The notes under the pieces: generated by a model
Database searches by the model: none
What the model was told of the DNA's origin: nothing
Seen by the model: the letters and a program-made list of their open reading frames with translations, nothing else
Part shown: in pieces, positions 1 through 5,802 of the stretch
Position numbering within the stretch: the first letter of the stretch is position 1
Layout: every line of letters starts with the position of its first letter
Assembly (NCBI GenBank): GCA_049598145.1
Contig: JBMYNJ010000074.1
Span: forward strand, 1-7,290
From: WTJH01 sp049598145
GTDB lineage: Bacteria; Bacteroidota; Bacteroidia; Flavobacteriales; Flavobacteriaceae
Length of the DNA: 7,290 bases
Direction: 5' to 3'
Program-made: the position numbers and the translations under genes

Positions 1-1
1 T

Positions 2-235
2 TTAATCATAGGTCTTACCAATCTTGGGGGAGATGATATCTATCATGTAGACACCTATCGGAATTATTCTTTATTCACCGCTGCACCAGAACACCAAGAC
101 CAAGTTTTTGATGCATTTCAGGATTTAAGTATTGACAATCGAGCCATCCAAGTGAGTTTAAGCACATCTAAGAAAGGGAAAAAACCGAAAGGAGATATTC
201 AGGGATTTCGCAAGAAATACAAAAAACGCCGTTAA
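2..235 (+). CDS. DEAD-box RNA helicase, C-terminal end only (DbpA-like RNA-binding domain)
   Basis: This frame is open from the left edge to a TAA at 233-235, giving 77 residues; the start lies outside the window. The residues follow the pattern of the DbpA-type RNA-binding domain found at the C-terminus of many bacterial DEAD-box helicases: a short IGLTNLGGDDIYHVDTYRNY stretch, then a strand reading SLFTAAPE, a helix (VFDAFQDL) and a closing IDNRAIQVSLS strand. A very basic tail follows, ending GFRKKYKKRR, as is common in these helicases and useful for binding RNA. In the family this domain tethers an ATP-driven helicase core to structured RNA such as rRNA during ribosome assembly. The helicase core is not visible, so the family call rests on the domain pattern alone. 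A different RNA-binding protein with a lysine/arginine-rich tail is possible. The gene is convergent with the ompA-like gene. Confidence 0.6.
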   Translation, partial: LIIGLTNLGGDDIYHVDTYRNYSLFTAAPEHQDQVFDAFQDLSIDNRAIQVSLSTSKKGKKPKGDIQGFRKKYKKRR

Positions 236-246
236 ATTTTAAGCGT

Positions 247-272
247 AAAAAAAGCCCCCCTAAAGGGAGGCT
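247..272 (-). terminator. Rho-independent terminator of the ompA-like gene
   Basis: The two arms at 253-260 and 265-272 (AGCCCCCC and GGGAGGCT on the plus strand) form an 8-bp stem around a TAAA loop. Read as minus-strand RNA, the one imperfect pair (257/268) becomes a G-U wobble, and the stem is followed directly by a run of seven U (247-253, the last pairing in the stem). Read as plus-strand RNA, that pair is a C-A mismatch and no U tract follows. The terminator therefore serves the minus-strand gene ending at 303. The convergent helicase gene may use the hairpin only weakly. Confidence 0.85.
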
Positions 273-302
273 TAGTGTGGTAGTGATTGTTCGCGAAGTC
301 GA

Positions 303-1643
303 TTACTTCACAGAAATTTCTACTCTGCGATCTACTTCAACTCTTCGGTTTTTCGAACGACCAGCTTCAGTTGCATTATCTGCAGTTGGCTTGGTTTCTC
401 CGAAGGCTGCCGTTTCGATACGGGCTGCATCTACTCCTTTTTCAACTAAGGCTGTTTTTACGGCATCTGCACGGCGAGCAGAGAGTTTTTGATTATAAGC
501 TTCAGAACCTTCAGCAGAGGCATGACCCGCTACTAATATTTGTGCATCTGGGTATTCTGCAAGAAGTTCACTTAAAGTTCCAATGACTCCCGCACCGCTT
601 TCTTTAATCTTAGCACTATTGAAAGAGAATCGGATTTTAGAAGCATCACTATTTAAGAACTCGATTAACTTAACGGGCTCTTCAACTGCAGGACATCCAT
701 CTTTTTCTGGGACACCAGCTACATCCGGACAAGCATCGTCTTTATCAACTACTCCGTCACCGTCGCTATCTGGCCAAGGGCATCCGTCGTTTTCAACTGG
801 ACCAGCTTCCTCAGGGCACTTGTCAACATTGTCTGCTACACCGTCGCCATCCGAGTCTGGACAACCGTTCATTTCAGCAGAACCAGCAGCATCTGGACAA
901 GCATCGTCTTTGTTAGGGATTCCGTCTCCATCGTTATCAGGACATCCGTTTAATTCAGCAGGTCCTGCTTCTTCTGGGCATCCGTCTTTGTTATCCGGAA
1001 TACCATCTCCATCAGTATCAGGACATCCGTCAAATTCTTTTAAACCGGGTACATCCGGACAGGTATCCTTTTTATCAACTACACCGTCTTTATCAGTGTC
1101 TTTTCCAAGGTGGTAGCTTACGCCTATCACATGCTGTAAGTGATTCACAGAACCTTTCTCGTCCGATGAGCGGTAGGAAGCACTGGCGTTGATTGCAAAT
1201 TTATCGGAAACGAAATAACTTACCCCAACTCCACCAAAAATGGTACGTGCAGCTTCAGTAGAAGGCAATTCGAAAGTTCCAGTTTCTTGGTCACCATCTG
1301 AAAAGGAAGAAAGTCCGTATCCTCCAAAAAGATATGGTACGGCTTTTCCTTCAACGATGTTGTACTTTAAAAGGGCATCCCAAGCGGTGTAGGCTTTGTC
1401 TTGACCATTGAGTTCAACATTGTTGTTGGAAATTTGAAGACCTAAAGATACTCCAGCGGCGATGTGACGCGAAATGCTTACAGTAGGTACACCAAAATTG
1501 ATACCCGAGTCTGCATCATCTTCTGCTACGCTAATTAAGTTTGCTCCAGCAGATATTGCCCAAGGGTAACTACTTGTTTGGGCAACAGCAATAGCAGAAA
1601 ACATAAAAGTTGCTATTGTGAATTGGAAAAGTTTATTTCTCAT
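303..1643 (-). CDS. OmpA-family outer membrane protein with TSP3 calcium repeats
   Basis: The 446-residue protein should anchor the outer membrane to peptidoglycan. Residues 1-21 are a signal peptide (basic MRNK, hydrophobic core, AVA before Q22). Residues about 22-180 look like a small beta-barrel, with alternating aromatic and hydrophobic strands such as YLFGGYGLSSF and INASASYRSS. Residues 182-319 hold five Asp-rich repeats of the form DxDGDGxxDxxDxCP, the thrombospondin type 3 calcium-binding pattern, probably a stiff periplasmic linker. Residues about 335-440 are the OmpA C-terminal peptidoglycan-binding domain, with YNQKLSARRADAV at 383-395 and NRRVEV at 432-437. The motif usually read as GHTD is GHAS here (373-376), so the usual Asp is absent. 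The ATG at 1641-1643 is supported by the signal peptide directly after it. It has its own terminator and a candidate promoter, so it is probably transcribed separately from the rfb cluster upstream. This layout is typical of abundant Bacteroidota porin-like proteins. Confidence 0.92.
   Translation of the reverse strand: MRNKLFQFTIATFMFSAIAVAQTSSYPWAISAGANLISVAEDDADSGINFGVPTVSISRHIAAGVSLGLQISNNNVELNGQDKAYTAWDALLKYNIVEGKAVPYLFGGYGLSSFSDGDQETGTFELPSTEAARTIFGGVGVSYFVSDKFAINASASYRSSDEKGSVNHLQHVIGVSYHLGKDTDKDGVVDKKDTCPDVPGLKEFDGCPDTDGDGIPDNKDGCPEEAGPAELNGCPDNDGDGIPNKDDACPDAAGSAEMNGCPDSDGDGVADNVDKCPEEAGPVENDGCPWPDSDGDGVVDKDDACPDVAGVPEKDGCPAVEEPVKLIEFLNSDASKIRFSFNSAKIKESGAGVIGTLSELLAEYPDAQILVAGHASAEGSEAYNQKLSARRADAVKTALVEKGVDAARIETAAFGETKPTADNATEAGRSKNRRVEVDRRVEISVK
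687..1100 (-). repeat. Five tandem TSP3 units inside the ompA-like gene
   Basis: These codons encode five Asp-rich calcium-binding units starting at residues 182, 209, 236, 263 and 292. The first four steps are exactly 27 residues (81 bp). The last is 29 because of an extra Pro-Trp pair near residue 290. Each unit has the DxDGDG core, a CP pair and a closing NGCP- or DGCP-like turn. Similarity is high at protein level and moderate at DNA level, so the units diverged after duplication. The array could gain or lose units by recombination, but nothing here shows that it has. Confidence 0.85.
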
Positions 1644-1671
1644 GATATGTTTAAAATTTGTGCTAATATAA

Positions 1672-1705
1672 CAAAGTATCCAGTATTAACAAGGCCCGAA
1701 ACAAA
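1672..1705 (-). promoter_or_regulatory. Candidate Bacteroidota-type promoter of the ompA-like gene
   Basis: On the minus strand a TTTG (1702-1705) is followed after 22 nt by ATACTTTG (1672-1679). The Bacteroidota sigma-A consensus is TTTG around -33 and TAnnTTTG around -7, spaced about 17-23 nt. The -7 element keeps TTTG but reads AT rather than TA at its first two bases. It sits about 30 nt upstream of the ATG, giving a short leader. The position is good and the match is imperfect, so this is tentative. Confidence 0.35.
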
Positions 1706-1742
1706 CAAAAGGTGTGAGTTTTAAACAGTTTTTTTAAAAAAA

Positions 1743-2756
1743 TCAGCTCTGAACAATTTGTTCCACCCAATTTTGGTGATTGAGATACCAATCAATCGTT
1801 TTTTTGATTCCGGATTTAAAATCGTGTTGGGGTTTCCATCCGAGTTCTGTATCTATTTTAGAGGCATCTATAGCATAGCGTAAATCATGTCCCAAACGGT
1901 CAGTTACAAATTGAATTAATTCCATGGAATGGCCTTCTCTTCTACCCAATTGGGCATCACATTCTCGGATGATTTCGTGGATCAGATCGATGTTCCGCCA
2001 TTCGTTATGACCGCCAATATTGTAGGTTTCCCCCACTGTTCCTTTTTCCAGAATGGTGGCAATGGCCTCCACATGGTCTTCCACATAAAGCCAATCTCGA
2101 ACATTAATTCCTTGTCCATAGACCGGAATGGGTTGTTGGGCGATAATTTTTTGAATACATACCGGGATTAATTTTTCCGGATACTGGTAGGGCCCGTAGT
2201 TGTTGGAACAATTCGAAATTAGGACGGGCACCCCATAGGTATCGTGATAGGCGCGTACAAAATGATCGGAGCTGGCTTTGGAAGCCGAGTAGGGGGAATG
2301 CGGATCGTAAGGCGTTTTTTCCGTAAACAAGCCTTCTTCTCCCAAAGTACCGTATACTTCATCGGTGGAGATATGGTAAAAGCGTTTTCCTTCCCAATGC
2401 CCTTTCCAGGAGCGTTTGGCCGCTTCCAAAAGGTTCAGGGTTCCCATGACATTGGTTTGGGCAAAAGCAAAGGGATTTTCGATTGATCGATCCACGTGCG
2501 ACTCAGCGGCCAGATGCACCACCGTATCGAATGCATAGGTTTGAAACAACTGCACATTATGCTCAAAATCGCAAATATCTCCCTGGATGAATTGGTGATT
2601 TTCGGCTTGGAGCGCTGCTGCCAAGTTGGTAGTAGAACCGGCATAGGTCAAGGCGTCTAAGGTAACGATTTTGGCCTCCGGGTATCGTTGGACAAAATCC
2701 CGTACTACGGCCGAACCGATAAAGCCTGCACCACCTGTAATAAGAATACTTTTCAT
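1743..2756 (-). CDS. rfbB: dTDP-glucose 4,6-dehydratase
   Basis: This 337-residue enzyme, full length for RmlB/RfbB, converts dTDP-glucose to dTDP-4-keto-6-deoxyglucose in the cytoplasm, the second step to dTDP-L-rhamnose. It is an extended short-chain dehydrogenase. The N-terminal Rossmann loop GGAGFIG (8-14) binds NAD. The catalytic STDEVYG is at 130-136 with the Thr-Asp-Glu triad at 131-133. The active-site Tyr156 and Lys160 lie in YSASK. Family hallmarks SNNYGPYQYPEKLIP (184-198) and RDWLYVEDH (220-228) are present. It is the last gene of the cluster, separated from rfbD by 86 bp. That gap holds small AT-rich palindromes (for example 2822-2831) but no promoter or terminator I could recognise, so co-transcription with rfbD is likely but less certain than for the other junctions. 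No strong terminator is visible between it and the ompA-like gene. Confidence 0.96.
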   Translation of the reverse strand: MKSILITGGAGFIGSAVVRDFVQRYPEAKIVTLDALTYAGSTTNLAAALQAENHQFIQGDICDFEHNVQLFQTYAFDTVVHLAAESHVDRSIENPFAFAQTNVMGTLNLLEAAKRSWKGHWEGKRFYHISTDEVYGTLGEEGLFTEKTPYDPHSPYSASKASSDHFVRAYHDTYGVPVLISNCSNNYGPYQYPEKLIPVCIQKIIAQQPIPVYGQGINVRDWLYVEDHVEAIATILEKGTVGETYNIGGHNEWRNIDLIHEIIRECDAQLGRREGHSMELIQFVTDRLGHDLRYAIDASKIDTELGWKPQHDFKSGIKKTIDWYLNHQNWVEQIVQS

Positions 2757-2842
2757 CTGTTAATGATTAATATTTTTTAATGGTCAGATGGAACATCCGA
2801 ATGTTTATAACGGTGTGTGATTTAAGCTTAATCATGGATATT

Positions 2843-3706
2843 TCATGAATTTAAATGACTTAAACATTCCGCCAAAGCTTCTTGCCAGGGACGGTTGCTG
2901 TAGTTTAAAAATAGTTCAATTTTTTTGGGGTCTAAAACGCTATAGACCGGCCGCTGAGCAGGGGTGGGGTAGTCGGCCGTGGGGATAGGGTTTACCCGAC
3001 AGCCTCGCTTCCCTTGCCGCATAATTTCCTGGGCAAATTCAAACCAACTACAAGGGTTTTGATTGCTGAAGTGGAAGACTTCCGGCTCAGTAAGTCTGCT
3101 TAATTTCGGAAGTAAAAGTGCACAGACTTTTGCCAAGTCCCCGGCATAGGTGGGGGTGCCTCTTTGATCGTGGACCACATTTAAAGTCTCTTTTTCCCGT
3201 CCCAAGCGGAGCATGGTTTTTACAAAATTGTGCCCAAACTCGGAAAACAACCAAGAGGTCCGAATCACGGCTGCGGGAATTTTACGCTTTAAAATTTCCT
3301 GCTCTCCCAGGTGTTTGGTCTGCCCATAAACACTTTGCGGGCGGGGGACTTCTTCCTCCCCAATGGGTTTTTTTGCTGTCCCGTCAAAGACAAAGTCGGT
3401 GGAAATATGCAGGAGACCAGCTCCGTATTTTTCACAAGCCTTAGCCAGATTTCCGGCTCCATGTACATTGATTTGTTCCGCTTGGGTGCTTTCGGTTTCG
3501 GCTTTATCGACAGCCGTGTAGGCCGCACAGTTGATCACTGCAGTAAAACGATGGGTCTGGAAAAGTTGTTCGATCTTTTCAAAGTCGGTGATATCTCCTT
3601 CGGGGAAGTCGGTGGTAATAATCTCATAAGTTTCGGGCTTTAAGACTTTTTGAAGCGATTGTCCCAACTGTCCTTGAGCTCCGGTAATCCAGATTATGGG
3701 TTTCAT
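2843..3706 (-). CDS. rfbD: dTDP-4-dehydrorhamnose reductase
   Basis: This 287-residue protein carries out the final step, the NAD(P)H-dependent reduction of dTDP-4-keto-L-rhamnose to dTDP-L-rhamnose. The start shows the dinucleotide-binding loop GAQGQLG (9-15). The short-chain dehydrogenase motif follows: STDFVFDG at 102-109, with Phe at the place where many homologues have Tyr, and Tyr127/Lys131 in YGQTK. RPVYSVLD at 252-259 is the substrate-side motif of RmlD enzymes. Residues 149-160 (RTSWLFSEFGHN) match the family's RTSWvy region. The ATG follows the rfbC stop TAG with no gap, so the two are almost certainly translationally coupled. The length is normal for the family. Confidence 0.95.
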   Translation of the reverse strand: MKPIIWITGAQGQLGQSLQKVLKPETYEIITTDFPEGDITDFEKIEQLFQTHRFTAVINCAAYTAVDKAETESTQAEQINVHGAGNLAKACEKYGAGLLHISTDFVFDGTAKKPIGEEEVPRPQSVYGQTKHLGEQEILKRKIPAAVIRTSWLFSEFGHNFVKTMLRLGREKETLNVVHDQRGTPTYAGDLAKVCALLLPKLSRLTEPEVFHFSNQNPCSWFEFAQEIMRQGKRGCRVNPIPTADYPTPAQRPVYSVLDPKKIELFLNYSNRPWQEALAECLSHLNS

Positions 3707-4249
3707 CTAAAAGGTTTCGGCTTGGTTGAGGTAGGGTGCTTGTAGATCCTTTTCCGATCGAATCATCTGGCTCAAGTCTAAATCGATCTTCAAGGCAGGA
3801 TCATTTATATTGATGGCTCGGTCGGAGGCACGATCGTAATAGTTGTCCACTTTGTAGCAAATTTTTGCGGTTTTAGACAATACCCAAAAACCGTGAGCAA
3901 AACCGTGAGGTACCCAGAGTTGATTTTGTTGTTCGGCGGAAAGTTCCACTTGGATGTGTTGCCCAAAAGTGGGGGAGTTTTTTCGAATATCCAGGGCGAT
4001 GTCTAGAATGCGTCCTTGTACCACTCGGATCAGTTTGGCTTGCGGATAGGGGGGGAGTTGGTAGTGCAGGCCGCGGAACACCCCTTGGGTGGATTCCGAT
4101 TCGTTGTCCTGAACAAAATACAGCGGTGCTCCCAAAAATGTATCCAGTTTGTCTTGTCGAAAGATTTCTGTAAAATAGCCTCGATCGTCCCGGTGGATGG
4201 CGGGTTGGATATAAACAATCTCGGGAATCGCTAATCGACTAAACTTCAC
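3707..4249 (-). CDS. rfbC: dTDP-4-dehydrorhamnose 3,5-epimerase
   Basis: This 180-residue cupin epimerises C3 and C5 of dTDP-4-keto-6-deoxyglucose, the third step of the pathway. The motifs expected of RmlC are present: GVFRGLHYQ with the catalytic His62, Lys72 in QAKLIRVVQG, VPHGFAHGF (113-121), the catalytic Tyr132 in ICYKVDNYY, and SEKDLQAP with Asp168. These positions are one lower than the residue numbers I recall for the Salmonella enzyme. The start is GTG at 4247-4249, overlapping the rfbA TGA in a GTGA, a tight coupling. A start at the next Met would remove the whole core, so GTG is well supported. The usual IxWP near residue 158 reads IDLDLS, a minor departure away from the active site. 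Confidence 0.95.
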   Translation of the reverse strand: MKFSRLAIPEIVYIQPAIHRDDRGYFTEIFRQDKLDTFLGAPLYFVQDNESESTQGVFRGLHYQLPPYPQAKLIRVVQGRILDIALDIRKNSPTFGQHIQVELSAEQQNQLWVPHGFAHGFWVLSKTAKICYKVDNYYDRASDRAININDPALKIDLDLSQMIRSEKDLQAPYLNQAETF

Positions 4250-5115
4250 AATACTTGTGTTTTAAGATAGTGTCCATAAGAGGTTTTGGCTAAGCGATCG
4301 GCGGCTTTTAACAATTCTTCTCGGCTGATATACCCCATCCGGTAAGCCACTTCTTCCAAACAAGCAATTTTTAAACCTTGTCGTTTTTCAATGGTTTGCA
4401 CATAGTTGGAGGCATCTAAAAGCGAATCGTGGGTGCCCGTATCCAACCAGGCAAAGCCTCGGCCCAGCAGTTCTACTTGCAATTGCCCTTTTTCTAAAAA
4501 ACGTTGGTTGACATCCGATATTTCCAACTCGCCCCGAGAAGAAGGCTTAATCGTTTCCGCTATGGAAACAACTTCGTTGGTATAAAAATAGAGGCCCGTA
4601 ACGGCGAAGTTACTTTCGGGATTTTGGGGTTTTTCCTCGATTTTTTGGGCTTGTTGATCTTTATCAAAACTGACCACCCCATAGCGCTCCGGGTCTTGCA
4701 CATAATAGCCAAAAACGGTGCTTTTTCCATTCTCAGCGGACCGAACGGCTTGTTGTAATTTTTGAGAAAAGCCCGGGCCATAAAAAATATTATCTCCCAA
4801 AATAAGGGCTACCGGATCGGTGCCAACAAATTCTTTTCCGATGATAAAAGCTTGTGCCAAACCTTCCGGTCGCGCTTGGGCTGCATAGTGTAGCTGAATC
4901 CCCCAAGCCGAGCCATCGCCCAAAAGCTTTTGATATTGGGGTAGATCTTCCGGGGTGCTGATCAGTAAAACCTCTCGAATCCCCGCCAACATCAATACCG
5001 ACAAAGGGTAATAGATCATCGGTTTGTCATAAACCGGCAGCAATTGCTTGGAGGTCGCATGGGTAATGGGAAAAAGTCGGGAGCCAGTCCCGCCCGAAAG
5101 GAGTATGGCTTTCAA
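4246..5115 (-). CDS. rfbA: Glucose-1-phosphate thymidylyltransferase
   Basis: This 289-residue enzyme, the usual RmlA length, joins glucose-1-phosphate and dTTP to give dTDP-glucose and pyrophosphate. It is the committed and normally feedback-inhibited step. Residues 8-18 read GGTGSRLFPIT, the nucleotide-binding signature with Ser in place of the common Thr. K23, KQLLPVYDKPMIYYPLS (23-39), LGDNIFYG (106-113), the EKP at 161-163 and WLDTGTHDSL (223-232) are all family landmarks. It is the first rfb gene, 27 bp downstream of the small nucleotidyltransferase, and its stop overlaps the rfbC start. Product and pathway are certain; regulation is not visible. Confidence 0.96.
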   Translation of the reverse strand: MKAILLSGGTGSRLFPITHATSKQLLPVYDKPMIYYPLSVLMLAGIREVLLISTPEDLPQYQKLLGDGSAWGIQLHYAAQARPEGLAQAFIIGKEFVGTDPVALILGDNIFYGPGFSQKLQQAVRSAENGKSTVFGYYVQDPERYGVVSFDKDQQAQKIEEKPQNPESNFAVTGLYFYTNEVVSIAETIKPSSRGELEISDVNQRFLEKGQLQVELLGRGFAWLDTGTHDSLLDASNYVQTIEKRQGLKIACLEEVAYRMGYISREELLKAADRLAKTSYGHYLKTQVL

Positions 5116-5142
5116 AGCTTAGATGGGTTTAATCCCGTAAAA

Positions 5143-5568
5143 TTAAAGCTTTTTAAGCAACCAACTGGAGGATTGAATTTTGTCGCCCAAGCCGTCGATC
5201 AGTTGCACCCCCAATTCCTGACAAACCGGAACTTCCGGAATGCTTTGATTGTTTTGGTCCCCCCCGTTGGCAAAGGCCAAATCGTATTGATTGGCTAATT
5301 CTTGAGCGATTTTGGTAATGGTCTGGCAAACCGTACGGTCCTTATCCACCGATAAATATACCCGATCTACTGCTTTAATATTGGAAACAATGATAACCCG
5401 TTCCTCTTCCAACTGAAATTCCTGACTGCCCTTGAGTTCCCTTTGATGATCGTTGTTGACGATCACAATTAGCTCATCCGCCAAAGCTTTGGCCTGATTA
5501 AAATAATCTAAATGCCCCTTGTGAATGGGGTTAAAATATCCGGAAACGATGATGGCTTTGGGTTTCAT
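5143..5568 (-). CDS. Small HxGH-family nucleotidyltransferase, substrate unknown
   Basis: The 141-residue protein is a single-domain member of the cytidylyltransferase/adenylyltransferase superfamily. Residues 10-20 read GYFNPIHKGHL, carrying the nucleotide-binding HxGH as His16-Lys17-Gly18-His19. VNNDHQRELKGS (37-48) fits the loop after the second strand. NGGDQNN (101-107) is the counterpart of the family's GGD. SSSWLL (133-138) stands where relatives have an ISST-like motif. Relatives such as TagD, the HldE C-terminal domain and PPAT transfer CMP or AMP to an alcohol or sugar phosphate. Here the RTxGIST signature of TagD is not present, so I do not assign glycerol-3-phosphate. The gene heads the minus-strand cluster, 27 bp before rfbA, which suggests a role in making an activated precursor for the same surface glycan. 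The ATG at 5566-5568 is the first start in frame with a full HxGH fold. Family is secure; substrate is open. Confidence 0.82.
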   Translation of the reverse strand: MKPKAIIVSGYFNPIHKGHLDYFNQAKALADELIVIVNNDHQRELKGSQEFQLEEERVIIVSNIKAVDRVYLSVDKDRTVCQTITKIAQELANQYDLAFANGGDQNNQSIPEVPVCQELGVQLIDGLGDKIQSSSWLLKKL

Positions 5569-5694
5569 GAGGTAAATTTAATGAATCAAAGAATGAAAAA
5601 ACTGAAACCACTTCACTTTGTTTAACCTATTTGGTGACTTCGGTTCCTAGTCAAAACTTTTCTTCTCTTAAACCCTGTATTTACTGCAATTTAC

Positions 5695-5789
5695 CGTTAT
5701 ATAACGATAGAATTAACGTATCTTTTAATCCTCAATTTCCCTTGATTCTCGTAAAATTTAAGGGCAATTACAGGTGAACTGCGTTAATT
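5695..5789. repeat. Cluster of nested inverted repeats upstream of the recombinase
   Basis: The 234-bp spacer between the divergent nucleotidyltransferase and recombinase genes (5569-5802) has no tRNA or ORF I would support. It does hold three palindromic pairs: CGTTATATAACG, a perfect 12-bp palindrome at 5695-5706; AATTAACG at 5711-5718 with its exact reverse complement at 5782-5789; and, nested within that, AATTTCCCTT at 5734-5743 facing AAGGGCAATT at 5760-5769 (9 of 10 paired). Such sites could be recombinase binding sites or operators, but short AT-rich palindromes also occur by chance. Confidence 0.4.
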
Positions 5790-5802
5790 TAAAAATCAAA
5801 TA

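Noticed and set aside
687..1100. Regular 81-bp spacing, at first like a CRISPR or tandem DNA array
   Set aside because: The repeats are imperfect at DNA level, lie wholly in frame, and encode calcium-binding TSP3 units.
583..1116. Plus-strand open frame of 177 codons, rich in Ser, Pro and Gly
   Set aside because: It is the antisense of the Asp-rich TSP3 repeats; the periodicity comes from the real minus-strand gene, which has a signal peptide, domains and a terminator.
1680..1742. Possible terminator after rfbB (runs of A and T, TTTAAA palindromes)
   Set aside because: No GC-containing stem is present; the T and A runs alone do not make a convincing rho-independent terminator.
2757..2842. 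Small palindromes in the rfbD-rfbB gap (TTAAGCTTAA at 2822-2831; AACAT/ATGTT at 2792-2805)
   Set aside because: The stems are 5 bp and AT-rich, without a U tract or a promoter-like pair; chance is the simplest explanation.
5044..5298. Plus-strand open frame of 84 codons across the rfbA-nucleotidyltransferase junction
   Set aside because: It is antisense to two well-supported genes and has no recognisable motif.
5569..5802. tRNA or attachment site next to the integrase
   Set aside because: No cloverleaf or tRNA 3' end could be found on either strand; only short inverted repeats were seen.
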